The notes below the pieces were generated by a model that was given only the letters and a program-made list of their open reading frames with translations, was not told where the DNA came from and did no database searches. Source: Acidovorax benzenivorans (GTDB taxonomy: Bacteria > Pseudomonadota > Gammaproteobacteria > Burkholderiales > Burkholderiaceae_C). From it: a stretch of 64,000 bases of DNA. Position 1 is the first letter of the stretch, and each line of letters begins with the position of its first letter. The position numbers were made by a program, and so were the translations under genes. Below are positions 16,000 to 23,637 of this stretch, piece after piece. Location of the stretch: contig NZ_JAPCKI010000007.1 of the NCBI RefSeq assembly GCF_028680575.1, positions 124,001-188,000 of the forward strand. Direction: 5' to 3'.

Positions 16000-17211
16000 T
16001 CAGGCCACGGTCACCGTAACGGCATGGTCGCGCCAGCTGGCGTTGTTGTAGCCGCCCAGGTTTTCCTCGCGCTGCTCGGCCTGCACATTGCCCGCCGTGT
16101 CGGTGGCGCGGCTGGCCAGCACATGGGTGCCCGCCTCCAGGCGCACGGGCAGCGCAAACTGCCGCCACGCAAAGGGGCCCAGGTCCGGACCGATGAGCTT
16201 GGCCGCCTGCCAGGTCTTGCCCCCATCGACCGACACCTCCACGCCTTTGATGCCGCGCGTGCCGCCAAAGGCCACGCCGTGTACCTGCACCTGGCCGGGC
16301 TTGAGTGCGCCCTTGTCGGGCAGCGGGCCGTTGATCCACGACTTCACGCCCATCTCCCACACCGAAGGCTGGTCGGGGCTGGCCTTGGAGCCGGGCGGCG
16401 ACATGCGGTAGCCGTGCGACATGATGCGCGCCTGCGACTGCGCGCTGGTAAACGCCACGCGTTTGACGTACTTGATGTTGTTCACGCCCTGGTAACCGGG
16501 CACCACCAACCGCAGCGGGCCGCCATGCGCCAGCGACAGCGGCTCGCCATTCATCTCCCAGGCCAGCAGCGCATCGTCCATGGCCTTCACGGGCACCGAG
16601 CGCTCCACCAGCACCGACAGCGGGTCCACGCCCTCGGGCAGTTTCTCGCCGCCCGTGCCGGTCAGGTAGGCAGCGCCATCGGTCAGTCCACCCAGGGCGG
16701 CCACCACATTGCGCAGCGGCACGCCGCTCCAGACCACACAACCAGCGGCTCCCACCGACCAGGGTGTGCCACTGGGTTTGCTGGGGAAAAAGCCTCGGCC
16801 ATTGCCCGAGCACTGCAGCACGGTGGCCACGGTTTCCACGCCCAGGGTCTTGAGTTCGGCCAGCGTCAGGCTGCGCGGGTTCTTCACCCCTTCGACGGTC
16901 ACGCTCCAGGCATCGCGGTTGTCCAGGATGGCTGCGTCGGGCGCGGGCAGGTTGTTGCGCACATACAGCTGGTTGGACGGCGTGATGACGCTGGTGCCAA
17001 AGGCGGAGCGACGGGTTTCGAGGGTGCCGCTGCTGTGCACGATCAGCGCATCGGAGGATTTCCAGCCCGCATAGGCAGGCAAGGGCTTGGTGACGGCTGC
17101 CGCTTGCTGGGCCCCCGCGCTACCCGTCCATCCGGCAAGGCCCAGCGCGCTCAAAGCGGCGGCACTTCCAACCAGAACGTGACGGCGCGGCAAAGTCGAG
17201 GAATCTTTCAT
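16000..17211 (-). CDS. sorA: Sulfite dehydrogenase molybdenum subunit
   Basis: 403-residue oxidoreductase of the sulfite-oxidase fold. It has a twin-arginine export signal (LPRRHVLVGSAAALSALGLAG), then the Mo-pterin domain with the molybdenum-ligand cysteine C134 in LQCSGNGRG and KYVKRVAF, and a C-terminal dimerisation domain (about residues 290-400) with VDGGKTWQAAKL. It oxidises sulfite to sulfate in the periplasm, feeding electrons to the adjacent cytochrome. A SoxC-like role is possible, but no sox genes are visible. It is divergent from a rhodanese-fusion gene, which fits a sulfur-oxidation locus. Confidence 0.92.
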   Translation of the reverse strand: MKDSSTLPRRHVLVGSAAALSALGLAGWTGSAGAQQAAAVTKPLPAYAGWKSSDALIVHSSGTLETRRSAFGTSVITPSNQLYVRNNLPAPDAAILDNRDAWSVTVEGVKNPRSLTLAELKTLGVETVATVLQCSGNGRGFFPSKPSGTPWSVGAAGCVVWSGVPLRNVVAALGGLTDGAAYLTGTGGEKLPEGVDPLSVLVERSVPVKAMDDALLAWEMNGEPLSLAHGGPLRLVVPGYQGVNNIKYVKRVAFTSAQSQARIMSHGYRMSPPGSKASPDQPSVWEMGVKSWINGPLPDKGALKPGQVQVHGVAFGGTRGIKGVEVSVDGGKTWQAAKLIGPDLGPFAWRQFALPVRLEAGTHVLASRATDTAGNVQAEQREENLGGYNNASWRDHAVTVTVA

Positions 17212-17402
17212 GGGAACATCTCCGAAATAGTAGATGGGTGAACCAGCAGGCGAGACCAGCCCGCATTCTGTGCGGGCGTTTTTTCACAGCACACGCAACA
17301 CTGCGTTAACAAAAGTAACAAATACAAAACATCGGAAACATCCACACGCATATAGGAAGGCGTGGGCATATTGGCTCTTTCCAGCAGAGAAAAGGAGCCG
17401 CA

Positions 17403-18581
17403 ATGACCACGTACATGCCCACCCTGAGCCGCGCGCTGGCGATGGTGCTTTGTTGGATGTGCATGGCATCGGGCCCGGCACAAGCCCAGCTCACGGCACT
17501 CGTGGCCGTGGAACCCACGGCGCGCAAAGCGGCCCACTCCATCTTGCGCAGCTCTGCAGAAACAGGCCTGTCCAAAGCCGCCGGGCAGAGTGTGGCGCTG
17601 ACCACCAGCGAGGATCTGGCCGACGTGATGCGGGCCACCCGCAGCGCTGGGCACGACATCTTTATCGGGCCCGCCCAAGTGGCCGCCTCTGCGCTGCAAC
17701 GTGGCTACGAACTGGTGGGGGCCACGCAGAAGTCTGACACCTACTTGCTGGTGGGACTGCCGCCAATCAACGACGTGGCGGCCATGAAAGGGCGCAGGCT
17801 CTATCTGCCGCAGCAAGATTCGCTGTACACCTACATGGCGCGCGGCATGCTCAACGAGGCCGGGCTGTCGTTTCAGGATCTGCGCGCTGTGCAGTACGAG
17901 AAGTTTCCACAAGCGGGCCTCACAGCCCTGATCTTGGGAACGGCAGACGCCACCGTAGTGCGCGAGGACGACTGGGCAGAATGGTCTGCCGTTCACCAAG
18001 GGGCAGCACGCGTGCTGGCCACCTCGCAGCCTGTCCCCGGAGGTTTCTCTGTTGTGGTGAAGAAAGATCTGCCCGCCGATGTGCGCAGTCGGCTGGCGCA
18101 ATGGTTCGGCGCTTCGTCATACGCCAGTGGCCTGCCACCGGTCGTCGTCCGGTCGGAAGCGGTCGAGTACCGCAGGGTGGCAGAGCTGGGATTGTTCACC
18201 CCCACCAGTCTGCCCGGAGTAAGCCGCGTCACCGCACGCGAGGCTCAGACGCTGCAAGCGCAGGGCGCCACCTTGGTGGACACGCGCACCGAAAAGGAAT
18301 TCAAGACCAAACGCATCCGGGGCGCCGTATTTGCGGCCTATGTGGAGAAAAGCCTCAAGGACGTCGCGTTCAATGCTGCGCAAGATGATTTCCAGGCACT
18401 GGACAAGCTCCAGAACCTCGACAAAAACCAGCCCGTGATCTTCGCGTGCAACGGCGCGGAATGCTGGAAGTCCTACAAGGCCGCCAAGGTCGCGGCGGCC
18501 AAGGGATTCAAATCGGTGTACTGGCTGCGCGGAGGCTTGCCCGAGTGGGATACAACCGGCCTGCCCACCGAAGGCGGGTGA
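17403..18581 (+). CDS. Periplasmic binding protein-rhodanese fusion
   Basis: 392 residues. A signal peptide (cleavage near AQA-QLTAL) leads into a PhnD-like phosphate/phosphonate-type substrate-binding domain (about 30-265), recognisable from GHDIFIGPAQVAASALQRGYELV and GLTALILGTADATVV. A C-terminal rhodanese domain (about 275-392) carries VDTRTEKEF and an active-site loop with C349 (ACNGAECWKS, second Cys at 354), ending WLRGGLPEWD. Rhodaneses transfer sulfane sulfur. The gene faces away from sorAB, so a periplasmic role in binding and processing a reduced sulfur compound is likely (inference). No permease or ATPase accompanies it. Confidence 0.88.
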   Translation: MTTYMPTLSRALAMVLCWMCMASGPAQAQLTALVAVEPTARKAAHSILRSSAETGLSKAAGQSVALTTSEDLADVMRATRSAGHDIFIGPAQVAASALQRGYELVGATQKSDTYLLVGLPPINDVAAMKGRRLYLPQQDSLYTYMARGMLNEAGLSFQDLRAVQYEKFPQAGLTALILGTADATVVREDDWAEWSAVHQGAARVLATSQPVPGGFSVVVKKDLPADVRSRLAQWFGASSYASGLPPVVVRSEAVEYRRVAELGLFTPTSLPGVSRVTAREAQTLQAQGATLVDTRTEKEFKTKRIRGAVFAAYVEKSLKDVAFNAAQDDFQALDKLQNLDKNQPVIFACNGAECWKSYKAAKVAAAKGFKSVYWLRGGLPEWDTTGLPTEGG

Positions 18582-18670
18582 CGCTGGCACATGCGGACAG
18601 AATATCCACAACGCCCTTCCGTACAATCGCTTGCATCTCAACACCCAAGGGCATGCCAGGCGCCCTTTGT

Positions 18671-19996
18671 ATGGAAATAGCAATACTGTTCGCTCTCATC
18701 TGCCTCAACGGCCTGTTTGCCATGTCAGAGATCGCTCTGGTCACGGCCCGCAAGGTGCGGTTGCAAAAGCTGATTGATGAGGGCGATAGCGGTGCCGCCG
18801 CTGCCGTGAAGCTGGGCGAAGACCCCACGCGTTTTCTCTCCACCATCCAGATCGGCATCACGTCGATCGGCGTCTTGAACGGTATCGTGGGTGAGGCTGC
18901 GCTGGCCGCACCGCTGGCCGCGTGGCTCGAACGCATGGGCGTGCCGCAGCCTTACGGGGGCTATGCCGCCACTGGCCTGGTGGTGGTGCTGATCACGTAC
19001 TTCTCCATCGTGGTGGGCGAACTGGTGCCCAAGCGCATCGGCCAGTCGTACCCAGAGACCTTTGCCCGCCTGGTGGCACGGCCCATCAACTTTCTGGCGC
19101 TGGCCACCAAGCCGTTTGTGTTGCTGCTGTCCACATCCACGCGCACGCTGCTGCGCCTCTTGGGTGTAAAGGAAACCAGCGGCAGTCCGGTGACCGAGGA
19201 AGAGATCCACGCCATGCTGGTCGAAGGCACTACCGCCGGGGTGATCGAGTCGCACGAGCACACCATGGTGCGCAATGTGTTCCGGCTGGACGACCGCCAG
19301 ATCGGCTCTCTGATGGTGCCGCGTGGGGACGTGGTGTGCCTGGACATCGATGCGCCGTTTGAGGAAAACCTCCAATGCATCGAAGAGTCCGATCACGCAC
19401 GCTTTCCGGTGGTGCGCGGTGGCATGGACAACATCCTGGGCGTGATCAATGCGCGCCAGTGGCTGTCGCGCACCTTGCGCGACAAGGCCCGTGGCGGCCT
19501 GGCAGACCAGCCGCTGCAGACGGCGCTGTATGTGCCCGAGACCATCACGGGCATGGAGCTGCTGGACAACTTCCGCCTGTCGGACGTGCACATGGCTTTT
19601 GTCATCGACGAATACGGCGAGGTGCAGGGCATCGTGACGCTGCAAGACCTCATCGAGGCCATCACGGGCGAGTTCCAGCCGCGCGACCCGGAGACCTCCT
19701 GGGCGCTGCAGCGCGAGGACGGCAGCTGGCTGCTGGACGGCCACATCCCCGTGCCCGAACTGAAAGACCGCCTGAACCTGGACACCGTGCCCGAAGAGGA
19801 GCGCGGCCGCTACCACACGCTCAGCGGCATGATCATGCTGCTGACCGGCCGCCTGCCCAAGGTGACCGATACGGTGCAGTGGGAGGACTGGAAGCTCGAA
19901 GTGGTCGACATGGATGGCAAGACCATCGACAAGATCCTCGCCACGCGCCTGACGCCCGAGGAAAAGGCCGACGCCGAGGATGGCCCGGTGGCCTGA
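18671..19996 (+). CDS. CNNM/CorC-type hemolysin-like membrane protein
   Basis: 441 residues. The DUF21/CNNM transmembrane domain (about 1-180; FAMSEIALVTARK at the start, VVGELVPKRIGQ in the third helix region) is followed by a CBS pair (about 200-335) and a CorC/HlyC transporter-associated domain (about 350-430, DGHIPVPELKDRL). The family handles Mg2+ or Co2+ efflux or homeostasis; the old hemolysin name is historical. The ATG at 18671 is chosen because the first helix begins directly after it; an ATG at 18653 is possible. It lies about 90 bp downstream of the rhodanese fusion, with no evident functional link. Confidence 0.92.
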   Translation: MEIAILFALICLNGLFAMSEIALVTARKVRLQKLIDEGDSGAAAAVKLGEDPTRFLSTIQIGITSIGVLNGIVGEAALAAPLAAWLERMGVPQPYGGYAATGLVVVLITYFSIVVGELVPKRIGQSYPETFARLVARPINFLALATKPFVLLLSTSTRTLLRLLGVKETSGSPVTEEEIHAMLVEGTTAGVIESHEHTMVRNVFRLDDRQIGSLMVPRGDVVCLDIDAPFEENLQCIEESDHARFPVVRGGMDNILGVINARQWLSRTLRDKARGGLADQPLQTALYVPETITGMELLDNFRLSDVHMAFVIDEYGEVQGIVTLQDLIEAITGEFQPRDPETSWALQREDGSWLLDGHIPVPELKDRLNLDTVPEEERGRYHTLSGMIMLLTGRLPKVTDTVQWEDWKLEVVDMDGKTIDKILATRLTPEEKADAEDGPVA

Positions 19997-20029
19997 GCGC
20001 GAACAGCCCTATTGAGGCAGCCCTATTGG

Positions 20030-21352
20030 CTATTGGCTGTCCACAAACACCGTGAGCACGCCGGTGTAGCCGTACAGGTGGTGGTGGGCAATCTCCCCCC
20101 CGGCAAAAAACCCGGCCAGCGGCACGTCGCCCAGCGCGTGGCGCACGATCTGCAGCTCGGCACTGGGTCCACCAAAATGCGGGCCGCCCCGGCCCGAGCA
20201 GCTCACATAGATCGCGCCGCAAATGCGCCGTCCCATCTGGGGTTGCGCTCCAACATGTCCGGCGACGCCCGGTGCGGCGGCCAGGTCGCCCTGGGTGTCG
20301 GACGACACCATCGGCGCGGGCTCCAGCTCTTCGGGCGATAGCTCCTCACGGATCTCGGCGCAGATGCGCATGAGGTCGGCCCGCGCGGCCGCCACGTTGC
20401 GCTGGCAAAACGCCAGGTGCATGCCGGGCTCCACATGGTCGGCCAGGGCCACGCCTCGGCGGGATCCGTCCAACCCCAGAATGTGGCGCACGCGCGTGTC
20501 GGTGCCAAAGTGGCCCGTGCGGCGCTGGCCCTGCGGCTGCTCGCCCGCGCTGACCAGCCCGGCCAGCGTGGCGCGCACCTTGCGCAGGGCAGGCTGGGGG
20601 TCGCCATTGTCCAGCGACACCTGCAGCGTATCGAGCAGTACATCCAGCGCAGGCTCGCCGTCGAGCGCCAGCACCACGTTGTCCTGTGCGGCCGTGATGG
20701 TGTGCAACGCGCCCACAGGCTGGCAGCCTTGCGTGACACGCGACACCAGCGACACGCCAGCACCAAACGCCACGCCCGAGAGGCCCCCGTCAAACACCCC
20801 GCTGGCACCGCCCTGCCCGGCCATGTTGCCGTCGCCGCCCACGGCAAACTGCACGCTGGCCGTGCGGCTGGCGGAGAGGCCTCCAAACAAGTAGCCGGTG
20901 TCGGTGCGTGCAGCCATCTCGGTCAGCAGTTCGGCCAGTTCTGGCGTGTGGCCGTCGGCGTGCACCAGCGCCGTATGGGCCACAAAGCCATCACCGGCGT
21001 GGGGCGCATGGGCGGGCAGCGGCGCCACGCCAGAAAACACGCGGTACTGGTCGGCGGGCACATCCAGCAGCATCACCGACAGCGCAGGCTCGTCAAAGTA
21101 TTCGGCGTTGTTGGCCGACACCCCCACGCCCACGGTGCCGCTCCAGTCGGTCACCTCGGGCAGTTCGCCGCTCAGGTAGTCAAGAAGCGCCTGGGCCTCA
21201 TTGGCGTAGTGGTCGGTGATGTAGAGCAGGCCCAGGGTGGGTGCCGATGCGTAGTCGGGCAGCGCCATCTGGGCGCGCAACTGCGCCAGCACCAGCGCGG
21301 CAGCCATGCGCCACTGCGGGTGGGTGGCGTGGCCAGTGGGAAATAGTTTCAT
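20030..21352 (-). CDS. FIST-domain sensory protein
   Basis: 440-residue cytoplasmic protein with FIST N (about 40-240) and FIST C (about 250-400) domains, including SANNAEYFDEPALSVMLL and CSGRGGPHFGGPSAELQIV near the end. FIST domains are proposed to bind amino acids or other small ligands and are found in signalling proteins; this one has no attached output domain. The ATG at 21352 follows GGAGAT at good spacing; earlier in-frame starts lack a comparable site. It converges on the CNNM/CorC gene with a gap of about 33 bp and lies 78 bp after phaM on the same strand. Confidence 0.85.
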   Translation of the reverse strand: MKLFPTGHATHPQWRMAAALVLAQLRAQMALPDYASAPTLGLLYITDHYANEAQALLDYLSGELPEVTDWSGTVGVGVSANNAEYFDEPALSVMLLDVPADQYRVFSGVAPLPAHAPHAGDGFVAHTALVHADGHTPELAELLTEMAARTDTGYLFGGLSASRTASVQFAVGGDGNMAGQGGASGVFDGGLSGVAFGAGVSLVSRVTQGCQPVGALHTITAAQDNVVLALDGEPALDVLLDTLQVSLDNGDPQPALRKVRATLAGLVSAGEQPQGQRRTGHFGTDTRVRHILGLDGSRRGVALADHVEPGMHLAFCQRNVAAARADLMRICAEIREELSPEELEPAPMVSSDTQGDLAAAPGVAGHVGAQPQMGRRICGAIYVSCSGRGGPHFGGPSAELQIVRHALGDVPLAGFFAGGEIAHHHLYGYTGVLTVFVDSQ

Positions 21353-21430
21353 GGTGGTGATCTCCATGCCAAGGCGGTGGTGGGCGCGTGTTGCGCCACC
21401 TGCGGGTTGCCACACCCGCCCGCGTGGGCG

Positions 21431-22297
21431 TCAGCCCGCTCGCTTGCGGGCTGCGGGGCTGCGGGTGCTGCTGGCTTTTTTGGCGGCGGGCTTGGCAGCG
21501 GCCTTGCGGGCCGCAGGCTTCTTGGTTGCAGGGGCCTTCTTAGCGGTAGCACCCGAGGCTGCGGCGCGCTTGGCACCGCCCTGCATGGTCTGCATGCCTT
21601 TGGCCGCGAACTGGCTGGCCATGCCGGTCGCCGTTTTCAGGGCCTCCTTGGCCAGGCCCGTGGCCATGTTCTTGGTGGTGTCGATGGCGGTCTGCTTGGC
21701 CGCGTCCTTCATGGCATTGGTGGCGATCTGCTGGAACTGGCTGGTGAGCGCACCCCACCATTGCATCGGGTCCACCACGGCAGGCTCATCTGCCGCCGTT
21801 GCCTTGCCCTTGGCTTTGCCTTTGGCGGGTTGAGCGGCGGGCTCTGCGTCGGCGGCTTCGTCCTCGGGCTCCTCAGCGGCGCTGGCGCGGCCCGTCACAC
21901 GGGCAGCAGCACCGGCCACGGCCTCAGCGGCGCCGGTCACGGTGTCTGCGGCTTTCTGCACGCCGCTCATCACCGTGTCGGCGGTCTTGAGCTTGAAGGC
22001 GTTGGCCACGTCGCCCATGCTGAAGTTCATGCCCTTGAGCGTGGCCAGGGTCATCTTCTGCACCTCCAGCGCCTGGATGGTGGCGGCCAGCGCGCGCGAG
22101 TTCTGCTCCAGCCAGAACTGCACGGCCTTGAGTTCGTCGATACGCTTTTCCAGCTCTTCGACGCTGATGGTGGGCGCCACCCAGTTGCTGAGGTTGGGCA
22201 ACTGCGGAATGCTGCTGGACGCCCCCTTGGCCAGGCTTTGCAAAAAGTCAAAACCGGGGACGAATTTGCCGAAACCGAAGTTGGATGTGTCGCTCAT
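21431..22297 (-). CDS. phaM: PhaM-type polyhydroxyalkanoate granule regulatory protein
   Basis: 288 residues with the signature N-terminus FGKFVPGFDFLQ and VEELEKRIDELKAVQFWLEQN, a predicted coiled-coil region, an acidic and Ala-rich middle, and a lysine/alanine/proline-rich histone-like tail (about 245-288, repeats of PAAKKA and PAARK). In Ralstonia PhaM activates PHB synthase PhaC and ties granules to the nucleoid through such a tail. Its presence implies that the organism stores polyhydroxyalkanoate. The start is supported by conservation of MSDTSNFGFGKF-type openings in betaproteobacteria. Confidence 0.9.
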   Translation of the reverse strand: MSDTSNFGFGKFVPGFDFLQSLAKGASSSIPQLPNLSNWVAPTISVEELEKRIDELKAVQFWLEQNSRALAATIQALEVQKMTLATLKGMNFSMGDVANAFKLKTADTVMSGVQKAADTVTGAAEAVAGAAARVTGRASAAEEPEDEAADAEPAAQPAKGKAKGKATAADEPAVVDPMQWWGALTSQFQQIATNAMKDAAKQTAIDTTKNMATGLAKEALKTATGMASQFAAKGMQTMQGGAKRAAASGATAKKAPATKKPAARKAAAKPAAKKASSTRSPAARKRAG

Positions 22298-22384
22298 GGC
22301 CGCTCCGCAAGAGGTGGGTCTGTGGTGGGGTCACAGCTTACTCCAATGCGTTGCGCCCGCGAAGGCGCTGCGGCGGGGCGGTCC

Positions 22385-22882
22385 TCAGTGTTTATGCCCA
22401 TCCATCATGCCGCCTGCCATGGCGCCACCCGGGGCTGCGGTGCCCACGGGCACCGTGAGGTGGAGCTTGCTTTCCACGCCCTTGGCGTCCTGGAACACCA
22501 GGGTGATGGGCACCGAGCTGTCCTTGGCCAGCGGAGCCTTCAGGTCCAGCAGCATGACGTGGTAGCCACCGGGCTTGAGTTCCACCGTCTTGCCTGCGGG
22601 CAGGTCCAGCGTGGGCACGGCGCGCATCTTCATGATGTCGCCTTCCATCTTCATCTCGTGCACTTCGGTGATGCCTGCGGCGGGCGACTCGGCGCGCACC
22701 AGGCGAGCGCCGTCCTTGGCGGTGAGGCGCATGAACGCGCCTGTGGCCTTCTGGCCCTGCACACTGGCGCGCGCCCAGGCGCCTTCAACCTTGACGGCAG
22801 CGGTCTGCGCCCATGTGGGGGTGCTGACCAGTGCTGCGGCCAGTGTGGAAACCAGAGTGGCGGTGTGAAGCAGTTTTTTCAT
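22385..22882 (-). CDS. Periplasmic copper chaperone PCu(A)C
   Basis: 165-residue secreted copper(I) chaperone of the PCu(A)C (DUF461) family. A signal peptide ends near WAQ-TAAVK. The copper motif H(M)X10MX21HXM is exact: the His of VHEMKMEGDIMKM, ten residues to Met, 21 residues to YHVM. The C-terminus adds a Met/His tail (MMDGHKH). The family delivers Cu(I) to the CuA centre of cytochrome oxidase. The ATG at 22882 is chosen because the signal peptide begins there. It is the last gene of a copper cluster with YcnI-like, TonB receptor and DUF2946 genes. Confidence 0.93.
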   Translation of the reverse strand: MKKLLHTATLVSTLAAALVSTPTWAQTAAVKVEGAWARASVQGQKATGAFMRLTAKDGARLVRAESPAAGITEVHEMKMEGDIMKMRAVPTLDLPAGKTVELKPGGYHVMLLDLKAPLAKDSSVPITLVFQDAKGVESKLHLTVPVGTAAPGGAMAGGMMDGHKH

Positions 22883-22943
22883 GATGAATGTCTTTCGGTT
22901 GGCAAGATAAGCGGAAGTGAGAGCAGGCCCGTAGGCCCGACTG

Positions 22944-23504
22944 TCAATGATTGTGGGCAGCAGCGCCACCGGTGGGCAGAATCTCCAGCGCTGCCGCAGG
23001 GGACTTCAGGTCCGACAGCTGCTGGCCCGCCGTGGGCACCTCGGTCCAGTCGTTGCGGCCCTCGGCGCAGACCTGGCGCACCGGCCAGTACACGGTGCCG
23101 GCCTGCTCTGGCGCCTGGGCGACAAGCACAAACTCGTCGTAGTGGGCGCTCTGCAGCATGTCTTCGGGCGTCTTGGCCGTCCAGGTGATGCGCACCACGT
23201 CTTCGGTGATGCTGCGGCCGTGGCTGATGTAGGGCTGGGCCAGCTTGTCGCGCTGCACATCCAGCGTCCAACCCGGCTTGGGCATGGGGCGCGCACCGCG
23301 CATGCCGGCCGGGATGTCCACCACGACCTGCCGCGTGGGCGACGCGCCGCAGCCGTGGCCGACCTTGAAGCTCGCCTTGTAGCTGGCGCCCGCCGGGGCT
23401 ACCTGGTATTCGAGAACCACGTGAGCGGATGCAGAGCCAAAAAGACTTCCAGCGCTCATCAGAAAAGCGGTAACAGCTATATTTTTCACAGTATCCAACT
23501 TCAT
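22944..23504 (-). CDS. YcnI-like DUF1775 copper-binding protein
   Basis: 186-residue secreted protein of the DUF1775/YcnI family. A signal peptide ends SASA-HVVLEYQ, leaving the N-terminal histidine that forms a copper brace in YcnI; the conserved GHGCGASPT follows at about residues 49-57. The C-terminus ends in a short His-containing tail. The family binds Cu(II) in the periplasm and co-occurs with PCu(A)C chaperones, as here. It is followed by the PCu(A)C gene 61 bp downstream. Confidence 0.9.
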   Translation of the reverse strand: MKLDTVKNIAVTAFLMSAGSLFGSASAHVVLEYQVAPAGASYKASFKVGHGCGASPTRQVVVDIPAGMRGARPMPKPGWTLDVQRDKLAQPYISHGRSITEDVVRITWTAKTPEDMLQSAHYDEFVLVAQAPEQAGTVYWPVRQVCAEGRNDWTEVPTAGQQLSDLKSPAAALEILPTGGAAAHNH

Positions 23505-23545
23505 ATTCAGACCTTTTGTTTCAACGATTCATTGCCTTCAACACT

Positions 23546-23637
23546 GGCGCGCCCGAGGCGAGTGCCACCGCGGAACCGGCTTTGCCGGGCCGCTGGAGGC
23601 GTCCCCCTTGGGGGATGCGGCGAAGCCGCTCAGGGGG
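23546..23637 (-). repeat. Dispersed GC-rich palindromic repeat family B, copy 1
   Basis: On the minus strand it opens CCCCCTGAGCGGCTTCGCCG and continues TCCCCCAAGGGGGACGCC and CCAGCGGCCCGGCAAAGCCGG. It contains several nested stems (CCCCC/GGGGG; GCGGCTTCGCCGC). The element supplies the TGA stop of the upstream TonB receptor gene. A related element lies at 50424 after glpK. Confidence 0.65.

Noticed and set aside
15616-17241. 541-codon plus-strand open frame opposite sorAB
   Set aside because: Shadow of the molybdenum sulfite dehydrogenase and cytochrome c genes, both of which have intact cofactor motifs on the minus strand.
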